Source: Hydractinia symbiolongicarpus (Eukaryota > Cnidaria > Hydrozoa > Anthoathecata > Hydractiniidae). Taken from it: a stretch of DNA of 64,000 nucleotides. Both the position numbers and the translations under genes were made by a program. The notes below the pieces were generated by a model. It was given only the letters and a program-made list of their open reading frames with translations. It had not been told where the DNA came from and searched no databases. Shown here piece by piece: positions 61,241-64,000 of the stretch (position 1 is the first letter of the stretch; each line of letters begins with the position of its first letter). The stretch covers positions 2,790,001-2,854,000 of the forward strand of contig NC_079886.1 of assembly GCF_029227915.1 (NCBI RefSeq), in the 5' to 3' direction.

Positions 61241-64000
61241 TTCAGAACGATTTTTTAAATTATTTTTTCACCATTAAAACGCATGAGACTTGCAGTTTTC
61301 AAAAATGTTTTCATTTTTGATATGACGCTGAATAAAAGAAGTTTAATGGCCGGCAAAAGAAAACCCGTGATTTCCCGTAAATCCGGTACTCGGCCCGTAT
61401 AGTCTAAAGTATACAAATAAAGTACTCAATGAGTAAACTCATTTCCCGAACGATTTTTTAAATTATTTTTTCACCACTAAAAAGCATGAGAATTGTAGTT
61501 TTCAAAAATGTTTTCATTTTTGATGAGACGCTAATTAAAAGAAGTCTAATCGCCGGCAAACGAAAACCCGCGATTTCCCGTAAATCCCGTACTCGGCCCG
61601 TATAGTCAAAAGTATACAAAGAAAGTACCCTGTGAATAAACTCATTTTAAGAAAGATTTTTTAAATTATTTTTTCACCACTAAAAGGCATGAGACTTGTA
61701 GATTTCAAAAATGTTTTTATTTTTGATGAGAAGCCGAATGAAAGAAGTTTAATCGCCGGCAAACGAAAACCCGCGATTTCCCGTAAATCCCGTACTCGGC
61801 CCGTATAGTCAAAAGTATACAAAGAAAGTACTCAGGAAGTAAACTCATTTCCCGAACGATTTTTTAAATTATTTTTTCACCATTAAAACGCATGAGATTT
61901 GTAGTTTTCAAAAGTGTATCCATTTTTGATGAGACGCTGAATAAAAGAAGTTTAATCGCCAGCAAACGAAAACCCGCGATTTCCCGTAAATCCCGGGCTT
62001 GGCCCGTATAGTGGAATGTATATAAAGAAAGTACCCTGTGAGCAAACTCATTTTCAGAACGATTTTTTAAATTATTTTTTCACCATTAAAACGCATGAGA
62101 CTTGCAGTTTTCAAAAATGTTTTCATTTTTGATAAGACGCTGAATAAAAGAAGTTTAATGGCCGGCAAAAGAAAACCCGCGATTTCCCGTAAATCCGGTA
62201 CTCGGCCCGTATAGTCCAAAGTATACAAATAAAGTACTCAATGAGTAAACTCATTTCCCGAACGATTTTTTAAATTATTTTTTTACCACTAAAAAGCATG
62301 AGACTTGTAGTTTTCAAAAATGTTTTCATTTTTGATGAGACCCTAATTAAAAGAAGTTTAATCGCTGGCAAACGAAAACCCGCGATTTCCCGTAAATCCC
62401 GTACTCGGCCCGTATAGTCAAAAGTATACAAAAAAAGTACCCTGTGAATAAACTCATTTTAAGAACGATTTTTTAAATTATTTTTTCACCACTAAAAGGC
62501 ATGAGACTTGTAGATTTCACAAATGTTTTTATTTTTGATGAGACGCCGAATGAAAGAAGTTTAATCGCCGGCAAACGAAAACCCGCGATTTCCCCTAAAT
62601 CGCGTACTCGGCCCGTATAGTCAAAAGTATACAAAGAAAGTACTCAGGAAGTAAACTCATTTCCCGAACGATATTTTAAATTATTTTTTCACCACTAAAA
62701 CGCATGATACTTGTAGTTTTCAAAAATGTTTTTATTTTTGATGAGACGCTAAATAAAACAAGTTTAATCGCCGGCAAACGAAAACCCGCGATTTCCCGTA
62801 AATCCCGGACACGACTCGTATAATGAAAAGTATACAAAGAAAGTACCCAGGGAGTAAACTCATTTCCCGAAGGATTTTTTAAATTATTTTTTCACCACTA
62901 AAACGCATGAGACATGTAGTTTTCAAAATTGTTTTCATTTTTGATGAGACGCTGAATAAAAGAAGTTTAATCGCCGGCAAACGAAAACCCGCGATTTCCT
63001 GTAAATCCCGTACTCGGCCCGTATAGTCAAAAGTACACAAAGAAAGTACCCTGTGAATACACTCATTTTAAGAACGATTTTTTAAATTATTTTTTCACCA
63101 CTAAAAAGCATGAGAATTGTAGTTTTCAAAAATGTTTTCATTTTTGATGAGACGCTAATTAAAAGAAGTCTAATCGCCGGCAAACGAAAACCCGCGATTT
63201 CCCGTAAATCCCGTACTCGGCCCGTATAGTCAAAAGTATACAAAGAAAGTACCCTGTGAATAAACTCATTTTAAGAACGATTTTTTAAATTATTTTTTCA
63301 CCACTAAAAGGCATGAGACTTGTAGATTTCAAAAATGTTTTTATTTTTGATGAGACGCCGAATGAAAGAAGTTTAATCGCCGGCAAACGAAAACCCGCGA
63401 TTTCCCGTAAATCCCGTACTCGGCCCGTATAGTCAAAAGTATACAAAGAAAGTACTCAGGAAGTAAACTCATTTCCCGAACGATATTTTAAATTATTTTT
63501 TCACCACTAAAACGCATGAGACTTGTAGTTTTCAAAAATGTTTTCATTTTTGATGAGACGCTGAATGAAGGAAGTTTAATCGCCGGGAAAGAAAAGCCCG
63601 CGATTTCCCGTAAATCCCGGACTCGACCCGTATAGTCAAAAGTATAAAAAGAAAGTACCCTGTGAGTAAACTCATTTTCAGAACGATTTTTTAAATTATT
63701 TTTTCACCATTAAAACGCATGAGACTTGCAGTTTTCAAAATTGTTTTCATTTTTGATAAGACGCTGAATAAAAGAAGTTTAATGGCCGGCAAAAGAAAAC
63801 CCGTGATTTCCCGTAAATCCGGTACTCGGCCGTATAGTCTAAAGTATACAAATAAAGTACTCAATGAGTAAACTCATTTCCCGAACGATTTTTTAAATTA
63901 TTTTTTCACCACTAAAAAGCATGAGAATTGTAGTTTTCAAAAATGTTTTCATTTTTGATGAGACGCTAATTAAAAGAAGTCTAATCGCCGGCAAACGAAA

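Larger units (their letters stand above)
44612..64000 (-). repeat. 203-bp satellite array, reverse orientation, right segment
   Basis: This continues the reverse-orientation array, with about 95 monomers to the window edge, where it is still running. It adds variants not seen further left: ACTAAAAAGCATGAGAATTG, GACGCTAATTAAAAG, GGACACGACTCGTATAATG and CTAAAAGGCATGAG. No second transposon or gene was found. Confidence 0.96.

Noticed and set aside
1-64000. tRNA, rRNA or other structured RNA genes
   Set aside because: No stretch outside the monomer and the retrotransposon exists to hold them. The monomer shows no tRNA-like A and B boxes or cloverleaf pairing that I could recognise.

Overview
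The window is almost entirely one AT-rich satellite DNA. The monomer is about 203 bp, and a representative unit, counted by hand, is 36-37% G+C. Dividing the satellite length by 203 gives roughly 300 monomers. The array runs off both ends of the window. It contains no host gene, RNA gene, CRISPR array or bacterial-type operon. The many short open frames of 60-120 codons are by-products of the repeat: they recur with the satellite period on both strands, and 203 is not a multiple of three.

Layout. (1) Positions 1 to about 17,757 hold about 87 monomers in one orientation, called 'forward' here. Within them lie a nested 11-monomer (2,233 bp) and an 18-monomer (3,654 bp) higher-order duplication at about 3.7-11.8 kb, and a 7-monomer (1,424 bp) duplication at 12.8-15.7 kb. 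(2) At 17,752-17,757 the array flips orientation abruptly at a TGTATA microhomology. (3) From 17,758 to the end the monomers are in reverse orientation (about 219 monomers). They form a mosaic of local duplications of 1, 2, 3, 4, 6, 7, 8, 9, 10 and 11 monomers, with no single dominant higher-order unit. (4) At 42,749-44,606 the reverse array is interrupted by a 5'-truncated non-LTR retrotransposon of 1,858 bp. It carries a reverse transcriptase frame with one in-frame TGA, a short 3' UTR with AATAAA, and a 5-bp target duplication AGTAA. A paralogous satellite stretch near 61.2 kb is the same sequence without the insertion.

Organism. Long homogenised satellite arrays, an endonuclease-type (CR1/Rex1/jockey-superfamily-like) retrotransposon and an AATAAA signal indicate an animal nuclear genome. 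The RT resembles copies I associate with marine invertebrates, cnidarians in particular, and with fish, but I cannot assign a species. Such an array would fit a pericentromeric, centromeric or other heterochromatic block; nothing in the sequence proves which.

The satellite has internal structure worth testing: a 9-bp-arm dyad in nearly every monomer, four helically spaced GGG/CCC tracts that form a relaxed G-quadruplex motif in many monomers, about twice the expected CpG content, and spaced A-tracts. These are the best candidates for something undescribed here.
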